A DNA stretch of 37,766 bases. Origin: a virus. The DNA is taken from positions 1 to 37,766 of the IMG/VR virus record IMGVR_UViG_3300031951_000521; one strand, written 5' to 3'. Under the pieces are notes generated by a model. That model was given only the letters and a program-made list of their open reading frames with translations, did not search any database and was not told where the DNA came from. Positions within the stretch are counted from its first letter, which is position 1, and each line of letters begins with the position of its first letter. Positions 16,330 to 24,144 of the stretch are shown one piece after another. The translations under genes and the position numbers were made by a program.

Positions 16330-16559
16330 TGAAATATCTAGCACTTCTATTGTTTCCATTACTGGTTGCTTGTCAAGAGAACTATCGTTATCCTTGCCAA
16401 GACCCAGAAAATTGGGATCAGAAACAATGTAAGAAACCATATTGTAGCGCAAACGGAACTTGTCCTGAAGACTTGACTCATTACGAAAAAAATAAAACAG
16501 GTCAACCTTCACCATCAACACAATTTCAACAAGTTCCAAGTAAAGGAGAATGCAAATGA
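16329..16559 (+). CDS. Small Cys-rich lipoprotein
   Basis: The 76-residue protein begins MKYLALLLFPLLVACQ, a signal peptide with lipobox LVAC and lipid Cys15. The mature part has four further cysteines in a short stretch (YPCQDPENW; QCKKPYCSANGTCP) that could form disulphides in the periplasm, and another near the end. It joins the endolysin stop as TAATG and overlaps the next gene. It may be a second envelope factor of the lysis region or an exclusion lipoprotein. No family is recognised. Confidence 0.6.
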   Translation: MKYLALLLFPLLVACQENYRYPCQDPENWDQKQCKKPYCSANGTCPEDLTHYEKNKTGQPSPSTQFQQVPSKGECK

Positions 16560-17026
16560 TTAAGGATCTATGGTCAGGAGAAAGATACACTACTGAGGAA
16601 CTAAATGCACGACTGAAGTTCTTTATTGGTATCGTTTTAGGTTTAACACTATTTGGTATTGTATTTGTTGTTCTATACAGTTTGATTTTTGTAACTCAGC
16701 CAATGAACGGTATGAGTCCTGTTGACAACAAATTTTTTGAATTAATTATTCCAATTGCCACATTCTTGACTGGTACACTGTCAGGCATTATGTTGGCAGG
16801 TGATGACAAAGACTTGAGAGCAAAAGCGATTGATGCTGCAAACAAGCCATATGTACCAACACCATCACCTTCATTGCCACCAAGTGGTGGTTTTAGTGCA
16901 ACGTTTTCAACTAGCAGTGCAGAAATTGCTGCACCAGTTGCCGCAGTAGCAGCATTTGCACCAGCAGTTGCAACAGGTTTTGGTGGTAAAGAAGCACCAG
17001 CACAACCACTACATCCAGAACTATGA
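16556..17026 (+). CDS. Two-helix membrane protein, possible holin-related
   Basis: The protein begins MIKDLWSGERYTTEELNARL, then has membrane segments at about 21-44 and 57-76 (PIATFLTGTLSGIMLAG), followed by a charged DDKDLRAKAI stretch and a long Ala/Pro-rich tail. ATG 16556 has AAGGAG at 16543-16548 and an ATGA overlap, whereas ATG 16550 would lie only one base from that site. The first part matches a conserved small protein I remember from T4-like aquatic phages. Two membrane spans near an endolysin suggest a holin or holin regulator, but this is not established. Confidence 0.55.
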   Translation: MIKDLWSGERYTTEELNARLKFFIGIVLGLTLFGIVFVVLYSLIFVTQPMNGMSPVDNKFFELIIPIATFLTGTLSGIMLAGDDKDLRAKAIDAANKPYVPTPSPSLPPSGGFSATFSTSSAEIAAPVAAVAAFAPAVATGFGGKEAPAQPLHPEL

Positions 17027-17250
17027 TTAGTTTTATTGCTAAAGCATTATCTGGAGAAAATGAACAGAATCCTAGCAGCAAAAGGTTAATTACCTTTTTG
17101 GCATTCCTTTTGCTTGCTACGGGTTTTATTGCCGAATTGTTTTTTGAAAAGAAGTTGAATCCACAGACAATTGATGCTATAATGTATATTGTCCTTGGTG
17201 GGTTGGGTTTTACCGCAACTGAAAAATTTACTAACAAGGAAAAGAAATGA
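17023..17250 (+). CDS. Two-helix membrane protein, holin candidate
   Basis: The 75-residue protein has a cytoplasmic-looking N-terminus (ALSGENEQNPSSKRL), two membrane segments (about 22-40 and 48-66) and a short basic tail FTNKEKK. Size, hairpin topology and charged tail are those of class II holins, and it lies in the lysis region 0.7 kb after the endolysin. Both neighbours overlap it by four bases. It is the best holin candidate by form. Confidence 0.55.
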   Translation: MISFIAKALSGENEQNPSSKRLITFLAFLLLATGFIAELFFEKKLNPQTIDAIMYIVLGGLGFTATEKFTNKEKK

Positions 17251-17444
17251 AAAAAGAACTTGCCCTAGCATCAATGATTTTGTTTCTGCTTTTTGCACCA
17301 TTGACCAAAGCAGCATTTGCCGCTGAAGAAAAGAAAGTTTGTGTCAAAGAGTTTGATAACAAAACTAAAAAAGAAAAAGAAGTTTGCAAGACCATCAAAG
17401 TTCATAAGAAACTAGAGGGCACAAAGATTCCTGAGAAGAAATAA
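17247..17444 (+). CDS. Small secreted basic protein
   Basis: A 65-residue protein with an N-terminal signal peptide (MKKELALASMILFLLFAPLTKAAFA) likely cut near residue 25, leaving about 40 residues with two Cys in a Lys/Glu-rich chain (KKVCVKEF; KEVCKTIKV). The two cysteines could form a disulphide in the periplasm. The family is not recognised. Its position among lysis genes suggests an envelope role. Confidence 0.55.
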   Translation: MKKELALASMILFLLFAPLTKAAFAAEEKKVCVKEFDNKTKKEKEVCKTIKVHKKLEGTKIPEKK

Positions 17445-17445
17445 A

Positions 17446-17874
17446 ATGGACGGAGATGTAGCACTTAAAGTAGAGGTTGGCGTTCTCAAAGAAAAGGTCT
17501 ATACACTTGTAGACCTTTGTGAGAAGATGGACCGTGTTATCGAAAAACTTACCGATAACAATGCCAATATTGTCAATCAGATTTACAAAGACATGGACAA
17601 ACGCAAAGAAGATACCGTAAGCGATATCAAAGAACTTCATTCACGTATTACTACCACAGACAGAAATCTATCGGATAAAATAGAACTGACTGAGCGTAGA
17701 ATCATGGATGAAATCAAATCATTACGTGATCATATCACCGAACACAATCAAAAAGAAGATGACGATCTAAAGTCATTGATGCAGTGGAAGTGGATGGTTG
17801 CCGGCGGTGTTGTCGTTGTTGCATGGATGATCTCAAACGTCAAATTTGAATACCTGGCAAAGTTTTTTAATTAA
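17446..17874 (+). CDS. XhlA-like coiled-coil protein with C-terminal membrane anchor
   Basis: The 142-residue protein is a long amphipathic helix (about 5-110, with heptad-like KEKVYTLVDLCEKMDRVIEK) followed by one membrane segment WMVAGGVVVVAWMIS near 121-135. A coiled coil with a tail anchor is the layout of haemolysin XhlA-type proteins, which accompany phage holins. The start is ATG 17446, one base after the previous stop. It is the last gene before the primase promoter. Confidence 0.55.
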   Translation: MDGDVALKVEVGVLKEKVYTLVDLCEKMDRVIEKLTDNNANIVNQIYKDMDKRKEDTVSDIKELHSRITTTDRNLSDKIELTERRIMDEIKSLRDHITEHNQKEDDDLKSLMQWKWMVAGGVVVVAWMISNVKFEYLAKFFN

Positions 17875-17903
17875 TTGATTTTTGTGAGTAGTAGTGTTAT
17901 AAT
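17875..17903 (+). promoter_or_regulatory. Sigma70-type promoter for the replication/nucleotide operon
   Basis: TTGATT (17875-17880) and TATAAT (17898-17903) are separated by 17 bases, with an extended TGT before the -10 element. The predicted start point, about seven bases past the -10 element, falls on the A of the primase ATG at 17910, so the message would be leaderless or nearly so. This is a strong host-type early promoter by sequence. Confidence 0.72.
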
Positions 17904-17909
17904 GAAGAT

Positions 17910-18959
17910 ATGGCTCTATACATTGATGCAAAATATGTGAGAATGGTTTCTTCCCGCTTGCGTAACTTCAAGCAGAAGAATACCAATCTGTGGAATTTTT
18001 CATGCCCTTATTGTGGCGATTCCAAAACAAATTTACTTAAAGCCCGAGGCTATGTTTTCGCCAAGGGTAATGATTTATTTTACCGCTGTCATAACTGTGG
18101 AGTAGGAACAAATGTCGCCAATTTCCTCAAGCACATCGACTCATCCTTACATGGAGAGTACGTACTCGAAAAATATAAGTCGGGCACAACCGGAACTGCC
18201 AACACGTATCACAGAAAAAGTGAAGTATCACCACGAATCGTCACCAACCCACCCAAATTTGGTCACATCAAAAAGCGCAGCATATTTGAACATGGGGAAT
18301 GGCTCAGTAGTTTACCAAGTGGACATTTTTGTTTAACGTATGCTGAGAATCGGCTAATCCCCGAAGAACATTATGATAAGTTGTTGTTCACTTCAAACTA
18401 TAAAGCATTTTGTGATGCGCTAATTCCAAATCACGATAAAAACCTAGTTGAAGACGCTAGACTAGTTATACCGTATTTTAATTATCAGAATGAATTGATC
18501 GCTGTATCTGGTCGAGCATTAGAGACAAGCGACCGCACACTACGCTATGTTACATTGAGAACAGACGATTCTGATAATAAACTTGTTTTTGGCATGGATC
18601 GTGTGAATTTAAAAGAACGTGTGTATCTTGTTGAAGGTCCACTAGATAGTTTGTTTCTGAAGAATTGTGTAGCATCAGGTGACGCAAATCTTGCTCTAAC
18701 AGTGAAAAATATTCAAGCAGAAAAAATTACGCTTGTATTTGACAATGAACCAAGAAATAAAGAAGTGTGCAAGTTGATTGAAAATGCAATCAAATCAAAT
18801 CACAATGTCGTCATTTGGCCTGATAACATAGATGGTAAAGATATTAATGAGATGGTGTTAAATGGTTTTTCAACAGGCGAAATCCAGGAAATCATAGATA
18901 GTAATACATTTTATGGACTTGAGGCTATAGCCAAATTTACTTTTTGGAAGAAATTATGA
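17910..18959 (+). CDS. DNA primase, T4 gp61-like
   Basis: The 349-residue protein is close in length to T4 gp61 (342). An N-terminal zinc-binding domain has SCPYCGDS and YRCHNCG, giving Cys32, Cys35, Cys60 and Cys63. A Toprim-like core follows: VYLVEGPLDSLFLKN with the conserved Glu, and later ITLVFDNEPRNKE and VVIWPDNIDGKDINEM with the acidic triad. It makes RNA primers for lagging-strand synthesis with the phage helicase, which is not in this window. The start follows the -10 box by six bases with no ribosome site. The stop overlaps thyX by four bases. Confidence 0.88.
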   Translation: MALYIDAKYVRMVSSRLRNFKQKNTNLWNFSCPYCGDSKTNLLKARGYVFAKGNDLFYRCHNCGVGTNVANFLKHIDSSLHGEYVLEKYKSGTTGTANTYHRKSEVSPRIVTNPPKFGHIKKRSIFEHGEWLSSLPSGHFCLTYAENRLIPEEHYDKLLFTSNYKAFCDALIPNHDKNLVEDARLVIPYFNYQNELIAVSGRALETSDRTLRYVTLRTDDSDNKLVFGMDRVNLKERVYLVEGPLDSLFLKNCVASGDANLALTVKNIQAEKITLVFDNEPRNKEVCKLIENAIKSNHNVVIWPDNIDGKDINEMVLNGFSTGEIQEIIDSNTFYGLEAIAKFTFWKKL

Positions 18960-19609
18960 ACGTGAAGTTAATTGGTGTGACTGCACCGTATGCAGGTCAC
19001 AACTCCGCTGAAGATTTGATTGTACACATGGCACGTGTATCAAATCCAAGCAATCAGAATATGACAAGAGGTGATGAGAAATTAATTCGTTATCTCATCA
19101 AAAATCAACATTGGTCACCATTTGAAATGGTCAACGTTGTTATGGAAATAAACACTACACGGGACATTGCAAGACAAATCTTGCGACATCGTAGTTTTTC
19201 CTTTCAAGAATTCAGCCAACGATATGCTGATCCAACGAAAGATTTAGGTTTTGAACTACGGGAAGCAAGGCTACAAGATACAAAGAATCGTCAAAACTCT
19301 ATTGAGACTGACGATAATGAATTGCAGTCGGAATGGAAAATTAAGCAAGTCAATCTAATTGCTGAAGCAAAAACAGCATACGATTGGGCGATAGCGAATG
19401 GTATTGCAAAAGAACAAGCACGTGCAGTATTACCAGAAGGCAACACACAGTCACGTATGTACATGAATGGTACATTGCGTAGTTGGATCCACTACTGTCA
19501 GTTGCGTAAGGAAAATGGTACACAGAAAGAACATGCCGAAGTGGCAGCGGCCTGCTGGAAAATTATTGCAGATAAATTTCCAAATGTAGTAGCAGCACTA
19601 GAACAATAA
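18956..19609 (+). CDS. thyX: Flavin-dependent thymidylate synthase ThyX
   Basis: The 217-residue protein has the ThyX signature RHRSFSFQEFSQRY (77-90; family form RHRxxSxxxxSxRY), which binds FAD and dUMP. QSRMYMNGTLRSWIHYCQLR in the C-terminal half is also typical. ThyX makes dTMP from dUMP using methylenetetrahydrofolate and FADH2. ATG 18956 forms an ATGA overlap with the primase stop and is preferred to a TTG at 18944. It lies with nrdA and nrdB, consistent with dNTP supply for AT-rich phage DNA. Confidence 0.95.
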   Translation: MNVKLIGVTAPYAGHNSAEDLIVHMARVSNPSNQNMTRGDEKLIRYLIKNQHWSPFEMVNVVMEINTTRDIARQILRHRSFSFQEFSQRYADPTKDLGFELREARLQDTKNRQNSIETDDNELQSEWKIKQVNLIAEAKTAYDWAIANGIAKEQARAVLPEGNTQSRMYMNGTLRSWIHYCQLRKENGTQKEHAEVAAACWKIIADKFPNVVAALEQ

Positions 19610-19622
19610 CAATGGAGAAGAA

Positions 19623-21416
19623 ATGGTAGATATTAGCAGCATTACAATAGACCTAGAGAGAGATAAATTATTTGATGAACTCGGAATTAAAAGACTCAAA
19701 GAATCATACATGCGAGAGACTGAATCAAGTCCTCAAGAAAGATTTGCATTTGTATCCGCTGCCTTTGCAAGTGATGTTGCTCATGCTCAGAGGCTTTACG
19801 ATTACAGTAGTAAGCATTGGCTTTCTTATTCTACTCCTATCTTGTCTTTTGGCCGTAGTAAGCGTGGCTTGCCTATTAGTTGTTTTCTCCCCTATCTTGA
19901 TGATAGTGCAGAAGGTTTGGTTAACACTCTTTCAGAAGTAAATTGGCTTTCAATGTTGGGAGGTGGAGTTGGAATTGGATTGGGAATTCGTTCTGCTGAT
20001 GATAAGTCCGTTGGCATCATGCCTCATCTACGTACTTATGATGCATCTTCACTGGCATATAGACAAGGTCGTACAAGGCGTGGCTCTTATGCTGCTTATC
20101 TTGACATTTCTCATCCTGATATTATTTCTTTCTTAGAAATGCGTAAACCCACAGGTGATCCTAATTTACGCACACTGAATTTACATCATGGAATTAACAT
20201 TACAGATGAATTCATGCATATAATTGAAACATGTATGCTTGACCATGATGCCGATGATACATGGGAACTTAAAGATCCACATAGTGGTGAAGTCAAAGAT
20301 AAAGTATCTGCACGTGAATTGTGGCAGCGTATTCTTGAAACACGTATGCTGACGGGTGAACCATACATTCACTTTATTGATACAAGCAATCGTGCAATGC
20401 CAGATTTTCAGAAGAAAAAAGGTCTGAGCATCAAGCAATCAAATTTGTGTTCAGAAATTATTTTACCTACAGATAAACAGCGCACAGCGGTTTGTTGCCT
20501 TTCATCTGTAAACTTGGAGTATTATGATGATTGGAAGAGTAATGAACTTTTTCTGCGGGACGTGGCGGAAATGCTTGATAATGTACTTCAGTATTTTATT
20601 GACAATGCTCCTGATGCTATTCACAGAGCCAGGTTCTCTGCTGAACAAGAGCGCAGTATTGGTGTGGGGGCTCTTGGTTATCATGCTCTTCTTCAGAAAA
20701 AAAATATTGCGTTTGAATCGGCAGTAGCAAAGTCATTCAACAATCAAGTGTTCAAACATATTCGTGAAAGATTAGATGATGCAAATCTCCAATTGGGAAA
20801 AGAAAGAGGTGAGGCTCCTGATGCTGTTGGTACAGGTAAAAGGTTTAGCCATATGCTTGCCATTGCTCCTAATGCTTCATCTTCCATTATTATGGGCAAC
20901 ACTAGTCCCTCCGTTGAGCCTTATCGTGCTAATGCTTATAGACAAGACACTCTTTCAGGCGCTTTTCTAAACAAAAACAAATTCTTGGATAAAATCATCA
21001 AGGAGAAATGTGATGCAGACAACAAATTGGACTATCAAGAAATCTGGTCAAGTATTATTGCAAACGACGGTTCCGTCCAGCACTTGGATTTCCTGGATGA
21101 ATACACCAAAGATGTCTACAAAACTGGTATGGAAATTGACCAACGATGGGTTGTGGACCACGCCGCTGACAGACAGCATTACATTGACCAGGCGCAATCC
21201 ATTAACCTCTTTTTTAGACCTGATGTGAATGTTAAATACTTACATGCAGTACACTTTCAGGCATGGAAGCAAGGACTGAAAACATTGTATTACTGCCGTT
21301 CAGAGAAACTAGCAAAGGCCGACAAAGTATCCAAAAAGATTGAACGTGAAATTATACAAGAAATTGATTTGAAGCAACTGGCTACTGAGGAGGTCTGTTT
21401 AGCGTGTGAGGGCTAA
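19623..21416 (+). CDS. nrdA: Class I ribonucleotide reductase large subunit NrdA, without ATP cone
   Basis: The 597-residue protein keeps the class I catalytic residues: LPISCFLPY (first redox Cys), SNLCSE (Asn, radical Cys, Glu), AVCCLSS (second redox Cys), YY in TLYYCRSEK for radical transfer, and CLAC at the extreme C-terminus as the swinging dithiol. GGGVGIGLG and MPHLRTYD are standard loops. It is about 160 residues shorter than E. coli NrdA, and the N-terminal allosteric ATP-cone domain is missing. It reduces NDPs to dNDPs with NrdB, whose gene is 1.7 kb downstream. Ribosome site GGAG lies at 19614-19617. Confidence 0.95.
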   Translation: MVDISSITIDLERDKLFDELGIKRLKESYMRETESSPQERFAFVSAAFASDVAHAQRLYDYSSKHWLSYSTPILSFGRSKRGLPISCFLPYLDDSAEGLVNTLSEVNWLSMLGGGVGIGLGIRSADDKSVGIMPHLRTYDASSLAYRQGRTRRGSYAAYLDISHPDIISFLEMRKPTGDPNLRTLNLHHGINITDEFMHIIETCMLDHDADDTWELKDPHSGEVKDKVSARELWQRILETRMLTGEPYIHFIDTSNRAMPDFQKKKGLSIKQSNLCSEIILPTDKQRTAVCCLSSVNLEYYDDWKSNELFLRDVAEMLDNVLQYFIDNAPDAIHRARFSAEQERSIGVGALGYHALLQKKNIAFESAVAKSFNNQVFKHIRERLDDANLQLGKERGEAPDAVGTGKRFSHMLAIAPNASSSIIMGNTSPSVEPYRANAYRQDTLSGAFLNKNKFLDKIIKEKCDADNKLDYQEIWSSIIANDGSVQHLDFLDEYTKDVYKTGMEIDQRWVVDHAADRQHYIDQAQSINLFFRPDVNVKYLHAVHFQAWKQGLKTLYYCRSEKLAKADKVSKKIEREIIQEIDLKQLATEEVCLACEG

Positions 21417-21542
21417 ATGTCATTCGAATTAAATCCAAAGAAACCAAAGCCACATCCAAAGAGGCCAACTTACAAGGAAAAAACTCCTGTTCAACCACAA
21501 CCACAGAAGAAAGAACAGGAGAATAAAAAAGAAGAAAAATGA
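21417..21542 (+). CDS. Short Pro/Lys-rich protein
   Basis: A 41-residue open frame begins at ATG 21417, directly after the nrdA stop (TAAATG), and ends with an ATGA overlap at 21539. It is Lys/Pro/Gln-rich (NPKKPKPHPKRPTYK; QPQPQKKEQEN) and probably disordered. The tight fit between two genes supports translation; function is unknown. Confidence 0.5.
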   Translation: MSFELNPKKPKPHPKRPTYKEKTPVQPQPQKKEQENKKEEK

Positions 21543-22180
21543 GTTGTACAATTGCTCTTTTCGTACAGCACCCAAGGTGTTCTGTACAATCATGTAATGG
21601 TGTAATCAAAGCACTTGGTGCTAACTATAACTATAAACTTTTTACCAAACATGAAATCGAAGACGATTACTTCAACGATGTGGATCTTGTTTGTTTTCCT
21701 GGTGGCATTGGCGATGCTGACACCTATGACCATATGTTTAAATATCATGAATCTAGTGTCAGACAGTACATTAGAAATGGTGGTAGATTTCTCGGTATTT
21801 GTATGGGTGCTTATTGGGCTGACAAGCATTTTTTGGACATTATGGATGGCGTTGAAGCCAAGCAATACATACGACGACCAAATACCTGTACTAAACGATA
21901 TTATTCCAAAGCAGTTGAATGTGACTGGCAAGGCAACACAGAAAGGTTCTTCTTTTACGATGGACCTGCATTTATCGGAAACGAATCAAAGTTTGAAACA
22001 ATCGCAAGATACAGCAACGGCGATCCGGCAGCAATTATACAAAACAAAATAGGACTTATAGGTCCACACCTTGAAGCAGAAGAGTATTGGTACAGTAAAC
22101 CATATTTGCATAAACATTGGCATCATGGGAGACATCATAAACTACTGAGAGAGTTTGTGAATAAATTATTGGAGAAGTAA
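21539..22180 (+). CDS. Class I glutamine amidotransferase-like protein (BPL_N-type)
   Basis: The 213-residue protein has the fold pattern of the amidotransferase/DJ-1 superfamily. VCFPGGIGDADTYD (51-64) resembles the PGG loop, GRFLGICMGAYWAD (82-95) contains the nucleophile Cys88 in an elbow, and IGLIGPHLEAEEYWY near the end supplies a candidate His and Glu. The GICMGAY elbow and the PHLEAE end resemble the biotin-protein-ligase N-terminal (BPL_N) group. The substrate is unknown. It lies between nrdA and nrdB with overlapping neighbours, so a nucleotide-linked role is possible but unproven. Confidence 0.68.
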   Translation: MSCTIALFVQHPRCSVQSCNGVIKALGANYNYKLFTKHEIEDDYFNDVDLVCFPGGIGDADTYDHMFKYHESSVRQYIRNGGRFLGICMGAYWADKHFLDIMDGVEAKQYIRRPNTCTKRYYSKAVECDWQGNTERFFFYDGPAFIGNESKFETIARYSNGDPAAIIQNKIGLIGPHLEAEEYWYSKPYLHKHWHHGRHHKLLREFVNKLLEK

Positions 22181-22181
22181 A

Positions 22182-22313
22182 ATGATATTAGATATGATTG
22201 TGTGGGGATTTTTTAGTGCATGGGGTTGGATTGGTGCTAATGCAATTAAAGACAAAGTTTGGCCTGAGCCACCACAAACAGTAATAGTACAACCAGCAGA
22301 GAAAAAAGAATAA
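22182..22313 (+). CDS. Small single-span membrane protein
   Basis: A 43-residue open frame starts at ATG 22182, with GGAG at 22171-22174, and ends as TAATG with the next gene. MILDMIVWGFFSAWGWIGAN is a short membrane helix, followed by a polar, Pro-rich tail. The family is not recognised. Tight junctions on both sides support it. Confidence 0.5.
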   Translation: MILDMIVWGFFSAWGWIGANAIKDKVWPEPPQTVIVQPAEKKE

Positions 22314-22573
22314 TGTGGGCATATATTTTTACTTTTGTGTGTATGTTTGTTACAGACGTTGTTTATACACAGTTACTTAAATCAGTGCAAAATGATAGAC
22401 CACTTGCATCAAGCATTTGGGCGTCAGCAATTACATTTTTAGGTGGTGTGGCAATCATCAACTACACCAACGACAACATGATGATTATACCAGCGGTATT
22501 AGGAGCATTTGTGGGCACGTATGTTGGTATGAAATTTCATATAGGAGAGAAAATTGAATCAAAAGGACTATAG
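22313..22573 (+). CDS. Small three-helix membrane protein
   Basis: The 86-residue protein has hydrophobic segments at about 3-20, 34-50 and 57-74, the last ending in a Gly-rich GAFVGTYVGMKF. It begins MWAYIFTFVCMFVTDVVY. It resembles small phage inner-membrane proteins without a known role. The start joins the previous stop as TAATG, and its last 20 bases overlap the next gene. Confidence 0.55.
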   Translation: MWAYIFTFVCMFVTDVVYTQLLKSVQNDRPLASSIWASAITFLGGVAIINYTNDNMMIIPAVLGAFVGTYVGMKFHIGEKIESKGL

Positions 22574-22715
22574 TAACTTTGAAACACAGAAAGCAATTTT
22601 GTTAGAATATCTACAAGTAATGATTGCAATTGAAGATTGGCATGGTGTATCTGATGTAGCAAATGATTTAAGAGAACTTGAAGCAAAACAGGATTCGAAG
22701 TACAAAAGCAAATAA
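22554..22715 (+). CDS. Short helical protein, TTG start
   Basis: A 53-residue frame starts at TTG 22554 and stops at TAA 22713. The ribosome site AGGAGAG at 22542-22548 is well placed and supports the unusual start. The protein is a compact amphipathic helix pair (QKAILLEYLQVMIAIEDWHG, then VANDLRELEAK), typical of small phage proteins. Function unknown. Confidence 0.5.
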   Translation: MNQKDYSNFETQKAILLEYLQVMIAIEDWHGVSDVANDLRELEAKQDSKYKSK

Positions 22716-22724
22716 GGAGATATT

Positions 22725-22862
22725 ATGGCTAAGCAAACTGGTCTAGTGAACAAACATAAAAAAGTACATAAACGTACAAAACAAGGCGGTCAAAAGAAAA
22801 CAGCAAGCATGAATAAACACGAAAAACGTTCACACAAAAAATATAGAGGTCAGGGCAAATGA
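22725..22862 (+). CDS. Very basic 45-residue conserved phage protein
   Basis: Starts at ATG 22725 with AAGGAG at 22713-22718. The protein MAKQTGLVNKHKKVHKRTKQ... is about half Lys, His and Arg, and ends KKYRGQGK. A nearly identical kind of small basic protein, with MAKQTG at the start and YRGQG at the end, is remembered from T4-like cyanophages near nrd genes. Its charge suggests binding to DNA, RNA or ribosomes. It overlaps the thioredoxin start by four bases. Confidence 0.6.
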   Translation: MAKQTGLVNKHKKVHKRTKQGGQKKTASMNKHEKRSHKKYRGQGK

Positions 22863-23104
22863 AAAAGGTCGTTCGATTTACTGCATCATGGTGTGGACCA
22901 TGCAAGATGTTAGCCAAAACATTGGAAGAAGTAAACACGAATTTGCCGATTGAAGTTGTTGATATTGACATACATCCAGAAATCGCAGCAGAGTTTGGCA
23001 TTCGTAGTGTACCAACATTGGTAATCGTTGAGGATAATATACCATCAAAAAGAATAGTAGGAAATAAAACAAAACAAGAACTAGAGGCATTCATCAATGA
23101 TTAA
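22859..23104 (+). CDS. trxA: Thioredoxin
   Basis: The 81-residue protein is a short thioredoxin: WCGPCK active site at 11-16, DIDIHPEIAAEFGIRSVPTL with the cis-proline, and a final KQELEAFI helix. It is shorter than E. coli TrxA (108 residues), lacking the first strand and helix. It most likely re-reduces the C-terminal CxxC of the NrdA encoded upstream. Its stop overlaps the nrdB start. Confidence 0.88.
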   Translation: MKKVVRFTASWCGPCKMLAKTLEEVNTNLPIEVVDIDIHPEIAAEFGIRSVPTLVIVEDNIPSKRIVGNKTKQELEAFIND

Positions 23105-24089
23105 AAAGCACGAAACAAGATTAACAGACGAAAGAACATCATTCAAACCATTTGCATATCCATGGGCATATGAATCATGGCTGAAACATGAACAATCTCA
23201 CTGGCTTCACACTGAAGTACCGATGCTTGAAGATGTTAAGGATTGGAAGAATAAACTTACGCAGAACGAAAAGAATTTTCTCACTCATATATTCAGATTT
23301 TTTACTCAGGGTGACATTGATGTTGCAGGTGGCTATGTTAATAATTACCTACCTTATTTTCCTCAACCTGAAGTAAGAATGATGCTATTGGGTTTTGCGG
23401 CACGTGAAGCACTGCACATTGCAGCATATTCACACTTGATTGAAACACTTGGTATGCCAGACACTACGTACACTGAGTTTATGGAATATCAAGCAATGAA
23501 AGATAAACATGATTACGTTCTTAATCTTAGCGCACAGAATGGCGATAGGGCTTCTACTGCTGCTCATATTGCAGTATTCTCTGCTTTCACCGAAGGGATG
23601 CAACTATTCAGTTCCTTTATCATGTTACTTAACTTCCCACGCCAAGGTAAAATGAGAGGCATGGGTCAGATTATTACTTGGTCAATCGTGGATGAAACAC
23701 AACACGCTGAGTCTATGATTAAATTATTCCGCACTTATATCGAAGAGAATAAGGAAATATGGAATGACGACCTCAAATCAAAAATTTATACCATTGCTGA
23801 AAAGATGGTTGAACTTGAAGACAAGTTTATTGATCTTGCTTTCAATATGGGTGACATGTCTGGCTTATCTTCTGATGACGTTAAATCATACATTCGCTAC
23901 ATTGCTGATCGTCGCCTCATTAGTCTGGGTCTCAAGGGTGTATTCAAAGTTAAAAAGAATCCGCTTCCATGGGTTGAAGAGATGATCAATGCACCAACAC
24001 ACACAAACTTTTTTGAAAATCGTGCAACTGATTATTCAAAAGGTGCATTATCGGGTAATTGGGAAAATGTGTGGGGTAAAGCCGCATAA
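23097..24089 (+). CDS. nrdB: Class I ribonucleotide reductase radical subunit NrdB
   Basis: The 330-residue ferritin-like protein keeps the dinuclear metal site: TQGDIDV (Asp in 73-75), REALHIAAY with Glu104, His107 and the radical Tyr111, FTEGMQL (Glu), and DETQHAES (Glu and His). The Tyr is present, so a tyrosyl radical is expected. The usual radical-transfer tail residues are probably present in the last 30 residues but are not certain by eye. It pairs with the upstream NrdA to supply dNTPs. The start overlaps trx by eight bases. Confidence 0.95.
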   Translation: MIKKHETRLTDERTSFKPFAYPWAYESWLKHEQSHWLHTEVPMLEDVKDWKNKLTQNEKNFLTHIFRFFTQGDIDVAGGYVNNYLPYFPQPEVRMMLLGFAAREALHIAAYSHLIETLGMPDTTYTEFMEYQAMKDKHDYVLNLSAQNGDRASTAAHIAVFSAFTEGMQLFSSFIMLLNFPRQGKMRGMGQIITWSIVDETQHAESMIKLFRTYIEENKEIWNDDLKSKIYTIAEKMVELEDKFIDLAFNMGDMSGLSSDDVKSYIRYIADRRLISLGLKGVFKVKKNPLPWVEEMINAPTHTNFFENRATDYSKGALSGNWENVWGKAA

Positions 24090-24090
24090 T

Positions 24091-24098
24091 ACTAAATA
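24091..24098 (+). promoter_or_regulatory. T4-type late promoter octamer before pstS
   Basis: ACTAAATA begins two bases after the nrdB stop, 106 bases before the pstS start. It matches the other late octamers in this window and suggests that pstS and the porin are made in the late phase, possibly in addition to regulation by the palindrome downstream. Confidence 0.5.
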
Positions 24099-24101
24099 TA
24101 A

Positions 24102-24128
24102 AGTCTGATTGTCTTCGGCGATTGGACT
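24102..24128 (+). repeat. Hairpin in the nrdB-pstS gap
   Basis: AGTCTGATTGT (24102-24112) can pair with GCGATTGGACT (24118-24128) around a CTTCG loop, using several G-U pairs. No T run follows (the next bases are an A-rich run), so a role as intrinsic terminator is doubtful. It may be an RNA-processing or stabilising hairpin. Confidence 0.4.
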
Positions 24129-24144
24129 ATTAAAAAAAATTCCA

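Noticed and set aside
20181-20438. Minus-strand frames within nrdA
   Set aside because: They overlap a gene with clear catalytic motifs and have no promoter or ribosome site of their own.
19780-20980. T-rich codon stretches in nrdA as a sign of recent transfer
   Set aside because: Codon choice looked slightly different by eye, but this may reflect conserved protein sequence; without a codon-usage calculation it is not supportable.
24102-24128. Intrinsic terminator after nrdB
   Set aside because: The stem relies on G-U pairs and no T run follows on the plus strand.
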